A stretch of DNA of 64,000 nt, from positions 116,145,111 to 116,209,110 of the forward strand of contig NC_060247.1 of assembly GCF_921293095.1 (NCBI RefSeq). The letters are read 5' to 3'. The translations under genes and the position numbers were made by a program. Below the pieces are notes generated by a model. It did not search any database. It saw nothing but the letters and a program-made list of their open reading frames with translations, and was not told where the DNA came from. Shown here piece after piece: positions 63,576-64,000 of the stretch (position 1 is its first letter; the number at the start of each line of letters is the position of its first letter). Source of the DNA: Ischnura elegans. Lineage: Eukaryota > Arthropoda > Insecta > Odonata > Coenagrionidae.

Positions 63576-64000
63576 TAAAGGGTCCATCATTGGCAAGCAT
63601 AATTTTTTAAAGTTGTGTTTCTTTATCACTGTGAAAGTGTTTCCTGCTCCTTATGTCTCGACAGTTTGTATATAGCCTCAATTAGCTGCTAATTCAAATT
63701 TATTAAGGTCAACTCTCCCTCATCCTGTTTGCACATTATTCGGGTTATTTTCTCCTCCCTAGACATGTGATTTCAAAGAATATTCCAAAGGCAGCAATAA
63801 TGAAACTATCCAAAAGATTGTTATAACTCAATAAAATGCACCTAAATGCATATGGAAATGTAAACATACTACCAGTATCAATGTTTGACGAAAGCCACAT
63901 CTTTGGTTAATTTGACAACAAAGAGGTACAAGATTAGCATCAAGCGTGAATCTAAAGATGTAAATAATAACTTGGTTAGTAAGTGGCATCAAATTAATGA
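63576..64000. other. Symplekin intron to window edge, nothing recognised
   Basis: AT-rich sequence without an exon candidate or repeat. Confidence 0.5.

Overview
This is a eukaryotic window, almost certainly from an insect with a large, repeat-rich genome. It holds two multi-exon protein genes, both on the minus strand, in AT-rich DNA packed with DNA-transposon remnants (hAT-, pogo/mariner- and TTAA-type), LINE fragments and tRNA-derived SINEs. The insect call rests on a chemosensory ionotropic receptor (IR) gene, a protostome-specific family, with introns of 0.4 to 5.8 kb, and on the transposon mix. The species cannot be named; the intron sizes and repeat load fit a hemimetabolous or palaeopteran insect better than a fly. 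No prokaryotic, viral or CRISPR signal was seen.

Region 1 (4.3-25.1 kb, minus strand): a complete ionotropic receptor gene. Eight coding exons join with consistent splice phases into one 694-residue protein: signal peptide, N-terminal region, S1 ligand lobe, M1, pore loop, M3 with a SAYRSALTATL motif, S2 lobe, M4. The exons are GC-rich islands in AT-rich introns filled with inverted-repeat elements.

Region 2 (25.1-38.3 kb): intergenic. It holds a small TA-flanked MITE, a degraded LINE of about 2.8 kb interrupted by a hAT-like MITE, a second LINE remnant, and a 755-bp element with very long terminal inverted repeats.

Region 3 (38.3-64 kb, minus strand): the 3' half of symplekin, the scaffold of the pre-mRNA 3'-end processing machinery. 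Twelve exons encode the C-terminal 715 residues; the 5' half lies beyond the right edge. One intron appears to use a GC donor. The introns carry many transposons, including a three-level nest at 57.8-60.7 kb and an inverted MITE pair at 41.2-44.0 kb.

The two genes share orientation and lie 13.3 kb apart, but nothing suggests a functional link: one is a sensory channel subunit, the other a housekeeping RNA-processing factor. I did not find a new multi-gene system. The points most worth a second look are the complete IR gene model (no canonical S1 arginine, an overlapping upstream ATG, a transposon-derived 3' UTR), the GC-AG intron in symplekin, and several insertions whose target-site duplications can be read directly. 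All splice sites were placed by eye from donor/acceptor motifs, reading-frame continuity and recalled family conservation; no search was run.
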